A stretch of DNA of 64,000 nt, taken from Micractinium sp. NFX-FRZ. Taxonomy: Eukaryota; Chlorophyta; Trebouxiophyceae; Chlorellales; Chlorellaceae. The position numbers were made by a program, and so were the translations under genes. Each line of letters opens with the position of its first letter. Position 1 is the stretch's first letter. The stretch lies in assembly GCA_029339195.1 (NCBI GenBank), contig JAPTJF010000270.1:1-64000 (forward strand), written 5' to 3'. This document shows positions 44,099 through 56,300 of the stretch, piece after piece. A model generated the notes under the pieces. It worked only from the letters and a program-made list of their open reading frames with translations. It searched no databases and was not told where the DNA came from.

Positions 44099-47000
44099 TC
44101 AGATGCGGCAGGATGGGACGTGGATGCCCAGCAGCGCAAAGCAGGCACGCATGGTGCGTGCTGTGGCCTCGCACAGCAGGAGGCGGGAGTCCTCCTCGGG
44201 TGAGCCCACCACCTGGCACTCCTGGTAGAACTGGTTGAACACGGCTGCGGGGGGTGGGTGGGGGGGAGAGGCAACGGTAGGGGTTGAAAAGGGGGAAGGG
44301 GTGGGAGAGGCAACAGTGAGGGTCGAGGGAGGCAGGGCTGGGGCGTGGTGCGACACTGTTGGAATTTTGCGGAACTGGTTGGACCCACCCGCCACGCCAC
44401 CCCAGCAACACTTACTCGCTTGTGAGGCAGGCCGCAAGGGTGCGTTCTGACGCAGGGCACAGAGCACAGAGCACACGGCCCAGCACTGGCCTGCATGCGC
44501 CCTTCCACCACCAAGCGAAGCCCACCCACCCACCCCACCCACCTACACACCCATACACCACCCTCCCACCCACTTGACAGGTCGTACAGGTTGCATGCAC
44601 CTCAGCGCTGGCCTGCATCCACCTCCTAACAGCCAGATCCCTCCCCCACACCGCCCACACCGCCCCACCCCCACCCCCACCACATGCACACCCATACACC
44701 ACCCTCCCCCCCTATCGGCCTCACTTGACAGGTCGTACAGGTACTCTGTGATGCGGTGGGGCAGCAGGTCCTCCAGCATGTCCTCAACAGCCTCTGCAGG
44801 GGGGGAGGGGAGAGTGGGTGGGTGGAGGGGGAAGCGGAGTGGTCAGGCAGAGGAGGGAGACGGAAAGGCGAGGGGACAAAGGCAACGAGGGGGGCAGCGC
44901 AAGGTACACGGAGGGCGGCTGGCGGGGTGCTCTTTGCGTAGCACAGCCAGCCAACGGTAATGGCACCCCACCCCACCACCCACGGCCTCCCCCACCCGCC
45001 ACCCACCCACCAGAGAAGCGCGCAATCTGCAGTGCCAGTGCCGCCTCCTTCTCGTGCGCCAGCACCACAGAGGCGGTCTGCGCCAGCTCATCAATGTCGC
45101 GCCCTGCAGGCCAGGTGGGAGACATAGGGGGGATGTAGCGAGGAATTCAGACCAGGGAGGGAGGCAGGGCAGCGCAGGGGCTGGTGCTGTTAGCCAGCCG
45201 AGGCACGCCACGGCTTGCATGAAGTTACGGTGCATATATTGGGCAGGCGGGGGAAGGCAAGGTGGGAGGCAGCACTGGCGGCATGAGCAGGGCACGGGCG
45301 GAGGCAGCGCCAGTTTCTGACAGGAGGCGGCGGGGCAGGGTAAGCAGGTGGGCCAGAGAGGCGGTGGAAGGAAAGTTAGCACAGGAGTCAACAGGTGTTG
45401 AGCCGGGGGCTGGGAAGAGCAAGGGGGATCTTCAGCCCATGCCACGGCTGCCCGCCAAGACACACTGCATCACAAGCTGCGCAGGACAACAGGCCGCGGG
45501 GGCTCACCGCTCTTGCGCATGATTGCGTTGATGCGGGCGTGGGCGTACAGCTGGTACACCGCCGTGTTGCCCTGCAAGCACGCGACAGGAGCAGGGAGAG
45601 AGGGTGCCAGGTGGGGGTGCGAGGATGACCTACACTTTCAGGCCCTGGGGTCCCAGGGCGCCGGCCGCCGCCCCAAGCCTCTGCCAGCTCTGCAGCCTCT
45701 GCCGCCACGCCGCCGCTCCCCGCCACCCACCCCCCTCACGTTCATGCTGAGCATCTCGTCGAAAGAGAACTTGTAGTTGGTGGTGCGGTGGCTCTTCAGG
45801 TCGGCATACTTGACTGGGCAGAGTCACAACAGGGGGAGAGGAGGGGGGGGAGTCGCGGCTGGGTGAGAGGTGCAGTGGAGGGGTACTACAAGCACATCTT
45901 GTATCGGTGCCAAGGGAGGAGAGCGGGGGGATGAGGGAACCCAACCAACGCGGGTGGCTGCGCTGGACCAACCCCAGCAGCTGCTTGTGCCCTCGCTCTC
46001 CCCCACCATTTCCGCATGGCTTGCGAGGGTGCATGCTGGGGGCGTGACGTGGCTCCACAGGTTGCTTTGGTGGAGTGGGAAGCATCACCCTCGTGCATCC
46101 CCCGCCCTGCCTCCCCCCTCTCTTACCCGCTCCATAGCCCATGGCACGAGACGCCTCCTCAATGTCCTCGGGGCTGGCGTCAGGCCTGGAGTTGGGCGGG
46201 TGGGTGGGGTGGTGTTGTGCAGGCATGTGGAGTGAGCGGTGAGGGCGGGGCATGCAGAATAAGCTGGCAGGGCGACCGCTGAATGCCCAAGAGTATGACC
46301 CGTGTCGGGGCTATTCTGGCGCAGGAGCGATGGTTGATTCACTGTGGCACTCCATGTGCACACGGCACCCTGCCGCTGCACGCACAAAGACAGGAGAGGC
46401 GCCACGATTCACCCTCCGCCCCCCCCCTCCACCCCACTCACTGCCGCTCCTTGACGATGTTGACCACCCGGGTCTTGGCCTCGTCCAGCAGCTCCACCAG
46501 GCGCACCACCTGAGGCACCACAGCAGGCACAGCAGGCATGTCAGCAGGGGGGGCGGGGTGGGGGACCCGGCAGGCATGGCAGCGTGCAGTCAGCGTGTAC
46601 GTCCGCAGGGGACACCAGACTCGTCCAGCACCCACCTCCAAGAGGCGCACCAACTTGGGGGGTACTAGGGGTAAGCAAAGCAGGCACACCCTAAACCATG
46701 CATTCCGACCGACCCCACGCCCCCCTGCTGTCACTCACATCTCCCGACCGGCTGCGGAACTTCTTGCCGTCGTCTCCCAGCACCAGCCCAAAGCCGACGT
46801 GGTCGATGCGCACGGTGCGGTCGGTGGGCATGTAGCCAGCCTTCTTGGCGCCCGCAAACACCTGGGGGGGCAGGCACATGGGGGGGCAGTGCGGGGTGCG
46901 GTGAGCATCACGGCATGGTGGCAGGGCCGGCAGCCGCCGGCTTGGCCAGCAAGCACCTGCGCCGTTCGTGGGAGGCAACAAGGGCGGTGTCCCGGGCGGG

Positions 47001-50000
47001 GCAAAAGGTCAATGCGGTGGAAGGGCAGCTGGCAGCATTCTGGCCGTCCGCCGACGCTCTAGGAGCAGGCGGGGGAGGCGTGAGGGTCAGGCGCATCCCA
47101 GAGCAGCAGTGCCGCCCGTCGTGCCGCCACCATGCCACCCCCTCCACTCGCTCACCCCTCACTCCCCGGCCTCACCATGTCAAGCCGATAGGGGGGGGGT
47201 AGTGAACCCTAACCCTAAACCCTAAACCCTATCGGCCTCACCATGTCAAAGTGTGTGGACTGCCCCATGTCTGTGACGTAGATGATCCAGTCGGCCTTCT
47301 CCACCTCGATGCGGTGCTTCACTGCAGCGTGGGGTGGGGGAGCAGGGGGGAGGTGAGCGACACATGTTTGCAGGAGAGGGCAGCGGGGAGATGGAGGACA
47401 TGTGTATAGAAAAGAGGGCACCGGGTGCGTGGGTGGGTGAGGGGGGTGCCAGCACTGGCTGCGTGCGGTGCTGCACAGCTTGTCAGCCAAACCCACAACA
47501 ATTCACCGCCTCCCCGCCTTCGAGCGCACACAGCCGCTCCTCCCTCACCTGCCGCCATGTCGGTGGAAGCGTAGCCAAAGCCGCCGTCGCTCTTCTGCAC
47601 GATGAGCGGGATCTGGACGCCCTGCAACCGGAGAATGAGACGGGGTGCAGCAGTGGGGGAGAGGGGGATGAGGGGCGGTGCTGCCAGGGGGGTCCCGGGG
47701 GGGTCCCGGCTGACGTGTGTGTGCACACCCGCAGCAGGGGACACGCCGGCGCAGCGGACATGGGGCGGCACGGCAGGCAGCTGCAGTGACACAGCCTTCC
47801 CCAGCCTGCGAATGGGTCGTGGCAGCCCGGAGGCAGCAGCTTACAGTCACTCCGCTGACTGCTCCTGTCTAGAGGCCCCCTCTCTGGCCCATTTGAGCTT
47901 GCTCACCCCGCCCACCCTCCACCCTGGTTTGAACGCACGCCTGCCGTCCGTCTCTTGCACCGCCTGCCACCCCCGCTCAGCCCCCCTCCCACCCGCCTCC
48001 GTGGTCCTTACCTCCACAAACACGCACTTGGCGCCGTCGCTCTCCTCCGCCACGCCTCGCTCCATCAGGTCGTCAACCACTGGGGGGGCAGGCAGGAGGG
48101 GGTGAGAAGTTTGATGAGGACGATGCATTGTATTCTAAGCACACGATTTACAAACTCGTCAACCGTTCGGGGGAGGAGGGTGGAGAAGGAAAGGGGGAGG
48201 AGAGTGGAAGGCGATCTGGCGGCACGTTCACAACATAATGTACCGCTTTCCAGTGTGAGGGGCGCAATATTTTAGGTGAAATCAAGCTGCGGATGTGCTG
48301 CCTGTTATGGCCGTATGCCGAGGACCTGAGCTGGCTGCAGCACGCTCATGTGCAGCGTCAGCAGGCGCAGCAGGAAGCAGACAGCCTCGCCGGGACCTGG
48401 CCAAGGTTCGATTGGCGCCACAGACACCAAGCGCATCGGCTGGCAGGCAGGCACAAGCAGCACCCCACCTGGCTTGAGCATGGGGTTGTAGAAGCTCTCG
48501 CCGCGCTCTGCAGGCAGCCCAGGGGACCGGGAATCACAGGCTGTCAGCACGCAGTGGCGTGGTGCTCGGTGGTACGCCGAGTCATTCCTGGCAGCGGCAG
48601 CGGGCGCGTGAAGTACAGCCAGCCCAGCCTCCAGACCTTGCTCCCACGCGTGATCCCCCCACCGACGGTCAACACTTGCACATCCGAGGACACTCTCCCG
48701 CCCTCTACCCAGTGGTATGGCAGACTATGGAGAGGCAGCCCCCGCCACCCACCCACCGGTGAGCGTCACCCCCAGGCGGTCGTAGATCTTCTGGAACTCC
48801 TGGCGGGAGGCGTTGCAGATGCGCTCCCACGCCTGCGCCGCAGTGTGATGGGGAGGGACCAGGGCAGGAGTTGGGGGGGCGCAGGGGCGCGGCACAGAGC
48901 GGGCATGCACATGGTGAAGTGGGGGGCGGGAAGCGGTGCACTTGCGCAGGAGCATCAAACCGCACAGCACCCGCCCAACCACCCCACCGCGCACTCCCCC
49001 CACCCTCCCACCCTCCCCCGCCCCCCGCCCCCCACCCCGCCCACCTTGCGGTACTCCTCCCGCCCCCCCTGCAGCTCCGTCACCGCCTCCCGCGCCCGCG
49101 TCTTGAACTCCTCGTCCTCGTCAAACCGCGCCTTGGCGGCGCGGTACAGCACCTGCAACAACCAGGGGAGCGCATGGCACAGGTTACAATGAGGTAGCCC
49201 TGGGGCAAACACGCCCCTTCTTCCAACATGCCTTGGTGGCAAAGGTCAGCGGCTGCAGGACGGGCTCGCGACACAACACCACGTCCCCATCATCGCTGCG
49301 CATCGCCCCCCTCGTACTGACTTCCTCCTCTTCATTCGGGCAATCCATGCACCGCCCCATTCCACCCAGCCCCGCCCTCCTCTTCATTCGGGCAATCCAT
49401 GCATCGTCATATATTCCACCCCACCCCGCCCATCACCTGCAGGTCGGCCACGTCCTCGTCGGTGGCCGCGTTCAGCCCCTCGGGCCGCTTCTCCGCAATG
49501 TATTGGATCAGCATGCCAAACTGGGTGCCCCAGTCGCCCTGCACAATAACACAAGGGAGCGGGGGAGGAGGGAGGGGTGAGCAGGCAGCGCTGGTGCGTC
49601 GCTGCCGGGCATGGGCCTCCCTGGCCCCGCTGGCCGCCTCCACCCTGCAAGACGCCGCCCCCCCGCCGCCAAGCCTGCCGACCCCTCCAGTGGACCAGCG
49701 TGCCCCCCTGGCGCCCCAGCCACCCTCAGCTTCCGCCCTGCCTGTGCCTGTGCGCCCCAAGTAACCCCCCAGCGTTCCACCAAGCCCCACCCCCCGGCCC
49801 CCGCCCCCGCTCACAATGTGGTTGAGGCGCAGCACGTTGGCGCCGCAGAACTCGAGCGCGTTGGCAATCGTGTCGCCCAGGATGGTGGAGCTGCAACAAG
49901 GGGGTTGCGTGATTAAGCAGTGGATGGCCACAAGCGGGAGGAACGTGGCCAGGCACAGAGGCCCTTGCTGTGGCCCCCGAAGATGGAGCTGCGCAGACAG

Positions 50001-51889
50001 GAACATGGCTTCCCGTAAAGCGGGGGCCAAAGCCACTCGCGCCCCCTGCCCCCTGCCCGCTGGCGACCCCTGATTGGCAGCGCACGCAGGGCAGGGCAGG
50101 GAAACAGGGGTGTGCCCAGCCCCCCCAGGCCCCCTCACCGCAGGTGCCCTGCATGCATTAGGGTTTAGGGTTTAAAAACCTAAAACCCTAACCCCTAAAA
50201 CCCTCCTCACCGCAGGTGCCCCACGTGCATCTCCTTGGCCACGTTGGGAGATGAGAAGTCGACCACCACCCGCTGGCCGGCATAGCCCTGGGGGGCCCAG
50301 CTGGCGATGCCGTCGCGCAGCATGCTGCAGCGGGGGGGCAGGGCGAGGGCAGGGCAGGCATGGGGAGGGCGGTGAGGCAGGGAGGTGGAGGGCCACGGGA
50401 CATGGGTGGAGTTTGAAAGGCGTGGGAAACAAAGCAGGGGCGGGCGCTGCGCTTCATCGCGAAGCCGTGCGGCAGCTGGCTGCACCAGCAGCGACGCCCC
50501 CAGCAGCACAGCACCGTGCTGCCACCTGCACCCAGCCGGGGCCCGCCGGCGCTGCATGTCTCAGCCAAGCATGCATGGGATGTAGCACTGCTGCGCGTGC
50601 GCCCTCCCCGCCTGGCCGCCATTGCTCTTCAGTATGCTGACCTCGCCTGCCAACCCCCTGTTCCTCACGTTGTGATGCGGGCCGCCAGCCACTCCTTGCT
50701 GATGCGGATGTTGATGAAGCCGGGGCCTGGAGGGAAGGGGGGGGGAGGAGTGGGTGCGGGGGGTGAAATCGTGCGGTCTGGGCAATGCGGGCTATGGCGG
50801 ACTTGGGACAGAACTAATATCAGTGAACATGAGGGCACCTGCAGCCACCCCACGGGGCTGGGCAACAGATGCACCCTTCTGGCCAACAGCGGGTTGAGCC
50901 GCCACTGCCAGCTGTCTTTCTGGCAGATGCAGGCAGGTACCCACCCACCCACCCACCTGCCAGGCTGGTCTCCGCCACCATGCCGGTGTCGGGCAGGTTT
51001 GCCAGGATGGCCTCGGCAACCATGCGGGGGGCCTTGGGGGCATCGGGCTGCAGCAGGGGTGATGGTTTGAAGGGAGGGGGTGAAGTGAAAGGGAGGGGAG
51101 GGGAGGGGAGGGGAGGGGAGGGTCGTAGGGGGGCGTTTGGGGCGCCTGGCGTAGAGGCCAGAAGGGTGGGGTGAGAAGAGGGGAGGAAAGGGCCCAGATG
51201 GTGGTGCGAGGCAGGCAGTCAACAAGGGTGCAGCGCAGCAGGTGCAGTGGAGGGCAAACCGCCAAACTGCCGGCACGGCTGTGCCCACACACTGCCCATG
51301 CACACAAGTTGCTGCACAATGGCTGCAGGCGCTGACAGCGGGCCTGCGTGCCTGCCTCGCTGTCGGGTCACCCCCGCCCCTGCATCCTGCTGACAGCCCG
51401 CCTGCAGCGACCCGCCCCCGCTGCTCCCTGGCCCCTCTGCTGCCCCAGCATACACACAATCCATTCTGGCAGCACCCACACCCACAAACTGCCCCTTCCT
51501 CATCCAGGCTGTCCCCATCACCATTCCTCAAAGATGCAGACACCCCGCCGCCTGGCTCCACCCCCCCTGCCCCCCCGCACCTTGCCCTTCATCTTTCCGT
51601 GCAGCGCCATGGCGTTGTTGCACTGGTAGTCCCCAAACTTGGGCTGGTTGCAGGGCGCCACCACCGCCTGCTCCCCAGCCATCGCCGGGAAGGCGGCGTC
51701 AATGGCGGCCTGAAACGTGCCCGTCAGCTGCTGCCGCACGCTGCCACCCGCCACGGCAGCAGGCGGCGTGGCAACGGCAACGGTGGATGCCGCTGCCACG
51801 GCGCCTGCACCGCCATCCGTCGCTGCTGCCGCTGCGTTGGTGATCATGAGGTCAAGCTTGCCAATGGCCTCGCTGATTTCCCGGGACAT
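44099..51889 (-). CDS. Arginyl-tRNA synthetase (class Ia)
   Basis: 20 exons: 51889-51581, 51047-50957, 50726-50669, 50324-50211, 49890-49815, 49538-49437, 49152-49045, 48832-48757, 48507-48469, 48079-48012, 47621-47549, 47321-47242, 46861-46739, 46509-46442, 46185-46127, 45813-45740, 45571-45508, 45103-45011, 44793-44725, 44244-44099; 629 aa. It charges tRNA-Arg with arginine using ATP. N-terminal domain motif [20 protein letters not shown]; signature [17 protein letters not shown] with HVGH at about 186-189; [22 protein letters not shown]; the KMSKS-equivalent [10 protein letters not shown] near 430-439; and the anticodon-binding end [20 protein letters not shown]. ArgRS enzymes commonly lack a canonical KMSKS. 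A 15-codon exon MTALRHRAASLLTDR at 52468-52424 with a good donor could be a transit-peptide start, but I could not join it in phase; the enzyme may be dual-targeted. Confidence 0.93.
47203..47229. repeat. Interstitial telomere-like repeat in ArgRS intron 12
   Basis: ACCCTAACCCTAAACCCTAA and continuing units (CCCTAAA-type) sit 15 bp from the exon 12 donor. They are flanked by the inverted pair CCGATAG/CTATCGG and by two copies of the exon end GGCCTCACCATGTCAA. Confidence 0.9.
50158..50203. repeat. Head-to-head telomere-like repeats in ArgRS intron 4
   Basis: TAGGGTTTAGGGTTT is followed directly by inverted CCTAAAACCCTAACCCCTAA-type units. The block is flanked by two direct copies of the exon 4 end plus donor (from about 50132 and 50204). 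Confidence 0.9.
51090..51122. repeat. GGGGA microsatellite in ArgRS intron 1
   Basis: About six GGGGA units lie in the first intron of the ArgRS gene, about 45 bp from exon 2. Confidence 0.85.
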
Positions 51890-53351
51890 GGGACCTCCGC
51901 TTGCTGCGCCACCCCAGCGGCGGCTGCCTGCATGGTAACACGGACAGACGGCGGCAAGGTGGGAAGGGGTGGGGCAGCCTGAGAGTTGCACATTGTATTA
52001 CGTGCGAGTTTACTACCAGAGGCAAACGTGGAGTCTTCTTGTTATTACGGGCGCCTCGGCGCTGCACAAATCCCAGGCTGCAGTGGCGGCAGGCGGCAGC
52101 GGCGGCAGGCGGCAGTGGCGGCGGCGCCGGTGCACAAGCCACCGCTGCCGCAGCGACCCAGCCAGCGCAACAAGGCACCTATAGTCTTAAGACTGCGAGA
52201 TGAGCGGAAGGAGGTGCGGATGGCACGGGCTCCAGTAGCTGCATGGTGCAAAGGCATGTAGGCGTCAGCGGGGCGCGGCGGCGATGCACCTACTCGCTTA
52301 CAACATTTAAGAAGCAAAGTTTGGCAGCGGCGCTGCGGCATTGCGATGTCCGCACCTGTCAGTCGGGTGGGCTGCAGGCTCGCCAGGAGCATGGCAGACC
52401 AAAAGAACAATCGGGTGACCCACCCTGTCCGTGAGCAGAGAGGCGGCGCGATGGCGGAGCGCGGTCATGGCAGGGAGCCGCCCGCGCCCAGCCGGATCAC
52501 TGCACTTTCCACCCGCGCCGCCGCCGCCGCCCCGCACTGCCCCAGCGGCTGCAACTTGCAGCAAGATGGACAGGCTCAGGATACCAGCCTCAACATATAT
52601 TGGGAAACGCACTGGTGATATTTAAAACAGAGATGCTGGCGATTGTCTTCGCCCAGCCTAAGTGGCCACAGGTGGCTGCACAACGAGATGGCACTGCTGC
52701 ATGGTTGCAAGGATTCGAGCAGGTTCAGAGCAGACACCACATACAGCCTTTGTTGATGCCATCGCTAATGCATACATGCACTCACCACGTGGATGACCAG
52801 TCTGCCCCACCTGCGTCACTCTGGTCAGCAGCTGGCTCTTTTTCAGCGCAGGTGTTGTTCGGCGCTGCCCTGTCCCTGCCAGTGCTCCCCACGTGTGAGG
52901 AGGTGGGGCGCTTGCATGAGAGGCGGTGCCAACACGGTTGGCACTGCTTTCGGCACCCCACTGCACCCCCGTGTGCCAAGGTGGCACCCACCCAAGATGA
53001 TGGCACCACTTGCTGGGGCCCAGAGACGTGCCACTGGTCGCAGTGAGCTGAGTGTGTGAGCTTCTTGCAGTGGGAGTTTTTCATGCGGTTGGCAGGCATT
53101 CGAGTTCTTGATTGGGTGATCAAATTCAAAGTTGGTTCATGAATCGAAGAGACTTCACGGGACGGCCTGCCTTTGAGTGCCGTGACAAACACAATTGAGA
53201 CGGTGGGTGTGCAATGAACAAAGTAGGGCCTGCTAGGAGATGGGCAGGCACAGGCGGTGACCATGAAGGCATGCATCGAGGAGGGAGGCATGCCTGCTGC
53301 ATCAACTTGAGGCGAGAAAGAAGCTTGGCCTCAGCTGTCAGTCTGGCTGTG
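51890..53351. other. Intergenic region between SQE 3' end and ArgRS 5' end
   Basis: 1.46 kb with no confident gene. The part next to ArgRS is GC-rich with CGGCGGCAGG(CAGCGG) repeats at 52080-52125. A possible first exon of ArgRS is at 52468-52424. The distal part (52620-53350) is less GC-rich and presumably includes the squalene epoxidase 3' UTR. Confidence 0.4.
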
Positions 53352-56300
53352 TCAAGCCTGCTTCTGTGCCGCATATGTCGCCCGCGCCATCTCCTCCGCT
53401 GCTGCGCGCTGCACCCCCGACAGGCGGGGCCTGGAGGCGAGGGCGGGCAGGAAGACGGCGCGGATGCCCTCTGCAGCAGGCGGGGCAGGTTGGTTGGTTG
53501 GTTGGTTGGTTGGGAGAGAGCGGTGGCGCGGGCAGGAAGGCAGCAGAGAGCTGGCACACAAAGCAGTCCCGGCTTCGCAGCAGTTCGTGCAACGTGCCAG
53601 GGAGTAGCGCCAGCAGGCAGGCCTGCCCCGCCCCTGTTTTGCCTCCTCTTGCCCCTGCCTCACACCATCCCTGCCCCAGGCATGCCGTTCCCGTCCACAC
53701 CACGCCCACCCTCAACCCCACCGTCCCTCCCCACCACTGACCCTTCCAAATGATGGGCAGGATGATGCAGGCGGCAGAGTAGAGCAGCAGCATGCCCAGC
53801 CACACGCCGCGCAGCGTGGGGCGCGGGAACAGCAGCCTGCGGGGCATTGGCATGTGGGCAGGAGCATGGGCAGGGTGAGCGCCAGGGGAAGGAGCAGCAG
53901 GGGGCGCATGCTGGCCTGATAGCCAAGCGCAGCCAGGTGAAGCAGGAGGGGGACAAGCAAGCACAAGCAGCACATCCACCACACTGCCGGTCTCACCAGG
54001 GCAACACAGGCCTAGCGCTGTCCACTTGCCCACTCAAGGCCTGCACCCACACCCATCCACTCCAAAGTGTGCCACCACAAAGAGAGGCTTTGCCCTTACG
54101 CTCCCCACCCCTAAAGGGGAGCCCCACCCCGCTGTGCCCACCTGCCCACTCCAAAGAGCGCCACCATGAAGAAGTGTGTGACCAGCACCGAGGGGCGGGG
54201 GTTGAGGCCCGACAGCAGCGACACCGGGCCGGCTGCAGGGGAGGGGACACCAGGGTGGGGCCACGGGGGTGAGGGACGGGATGAGGGGTTATGGGCATGT
54301 ACAGAGGGGGCAAGTGGGTGCCTCGTTATATCACAGTGGGGCAGGCACAATGAAGCCAGGGAAACAGGAGGGGGGCACAGCACAAGGGCGTCCGGCTGGG
54401 CTGGAACTTTGGCATAGGACCAGGCGGCTGGGATGGCAGGCAGGCAGGGTGGAGGGCAGGACCAGCAGCCCCTACGCCCTTCTCCTTACCGCTGTACATG
54501 CCGCCGAGCGCGAGGTAGTCGAAGCAGGCCTGCCGCATCTCCTCGTGTGCGCGGCTGTCGCTGGCGCAGAAGACCTGCCCAAGGAGGGAGGGAGGGAGGG
54601 AGGTTGGGAGGGAGGGGGCGAACAGCGGGGGGCACAGCGGATGACGAAGGGCTAGTGTGGGGTGGCCCCGAGGGCTGGCATCCCTCCGCCTCCCTGCTGG
54701 CCCCAGCAGGGCACCTCGGCCCATGCCCACTTTGGTATTAAGCCTCCCATCCATTCTCTTAATACAAAGGAAGTCATCCCGCACCGCCTGGCCCCAATCT
54801 TCGCCCACCCTGCCCCCCTTCCTGCCCCCCACCTTGTACAGCGCGTTTGCCAGGGTGTTGATGGTGGCGCTCACGGGCTTGCGGCGCACGTAGAAGGCGG
54901 AGGTGGCGTCTGCGGGCAGTGGGGGGGACAAACGGGCCGGGCAGGCAGGCGCGGGAGGGGATGAGTGCCGGGTGGGTGCCGCCCGCGGGCATAGCAGAGC
55001 ACGTGACGCATCGGATGCGTCGCGAACACAGAAAGCGGAGGCGGCGTGTGTGGGCGGGGAGGGAAGGGGCGGAGATTCCGGAGGTCATGAGTGCGGGGGA
55101 CACTTGGAGAACAGGCAGCAGTACAGGGCAGGCATCAAAAGCAGGTGGGCGGTGCGGTTGGGAGGGGGAGCCCCCAGGTCCACCGCCCTAGGCGCCCCGA
55201 CCACACGCCCCTCCCCTCCTCACACACCCGCGGTGGCTGCCTTGTTGGCCAGGCTGGGCAGCGGGCGCAGCATGTCGCACAGCAGGTTGGTGTCCGCAAA
55301 GGCAACAGTCATGCCGCCGCCTGCGGGCAGGGGGGCAGGGGGGGCGGGTGGGGGCCCAGGAGAGACATTGCAGTTCAGGGTCAAGCAGGGGGCAACACAC
55401 AGCGAAGACACAGGCAGACAGGCGGTAGAGACATACAGCCCAGGAGGAGCATGCAAGAGTGGTGCCTACTGGCGCACTGCTGACCGCTGCGCACACGCTG
55501 CCAATCCATTCCCACAGGTCAGGCGGCCTGGGCCCTCTGGGGCACCCACCTGTCAGTGGGTGCCGCATGTTGAATGCGTCTCCAAGCAGCAGAGCGCCCG
55601 CGGGGTGCAGCGGCTGGCTGGTGACCTGCGGGAGGGCGGGGTGGGGTGGGGTGGGGCCAGCAGTGCGATGCAGGTGGTAGGCAGTTTGGGTTTGGGAATC
55701 ATGGTCGGGGTGAGTGAGCAGCAGCAGCAGCAGCAACAGAAAGGGTAAACACGGGTTGCAGTGGGCAGGCGGTGGGCTGTGGATGGCGCAGAGTGGCAGG
55801 TGTGCAGCCGCTGTCCAGGCATGCCAGGCCAGGCAGAACTTGGCGGCAGGGGAGTGCTGTTTCCCCTCACTGCCCTTGCCCACTTCTAGCTCTCTCTCTG
55901 ACAGGTCGCATGCCCCCGTGGCTGCCAGCACTGCAGAGTGCCCCCACCTGCTTGTTCTGCATGCACCGGATGCGGCCGTGCTTCACCGCCGCCTCAAAGG
56001 CGGGGCGCAGCGAGGCGGGGACCTGCGGGGTGTGGAGGCACCGCCAGCAATGGCGTGTGAGGAGCAGGGGTACAGCGGTAGCATGCGGCCGCCTCGAAAG
56101 GGGGGGGCGCAGCGAGGCGGGGACCTGCAAGAGCGGGCGTCAACGAGGGGACAGCAGCCAGTCACGTGGTCCGTCTGATACCAGCTCTGGGGGCATTGTA
56201 CGCCAGGTGTCATTCCAGCTTCTCCCTGGAATGCCCGGCGCACCTGCTCAGCAAGACAGCAACCTACCTGCGCTGCCACAGTGTCTAGCAGGTACCACTC

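Noticed and set aside
52782..53291. 169-codon minus frame between SQE and ArgRS
   Set aside because: No domain, no conserved motif and no splice partners; probably the 3' flank of SQE.
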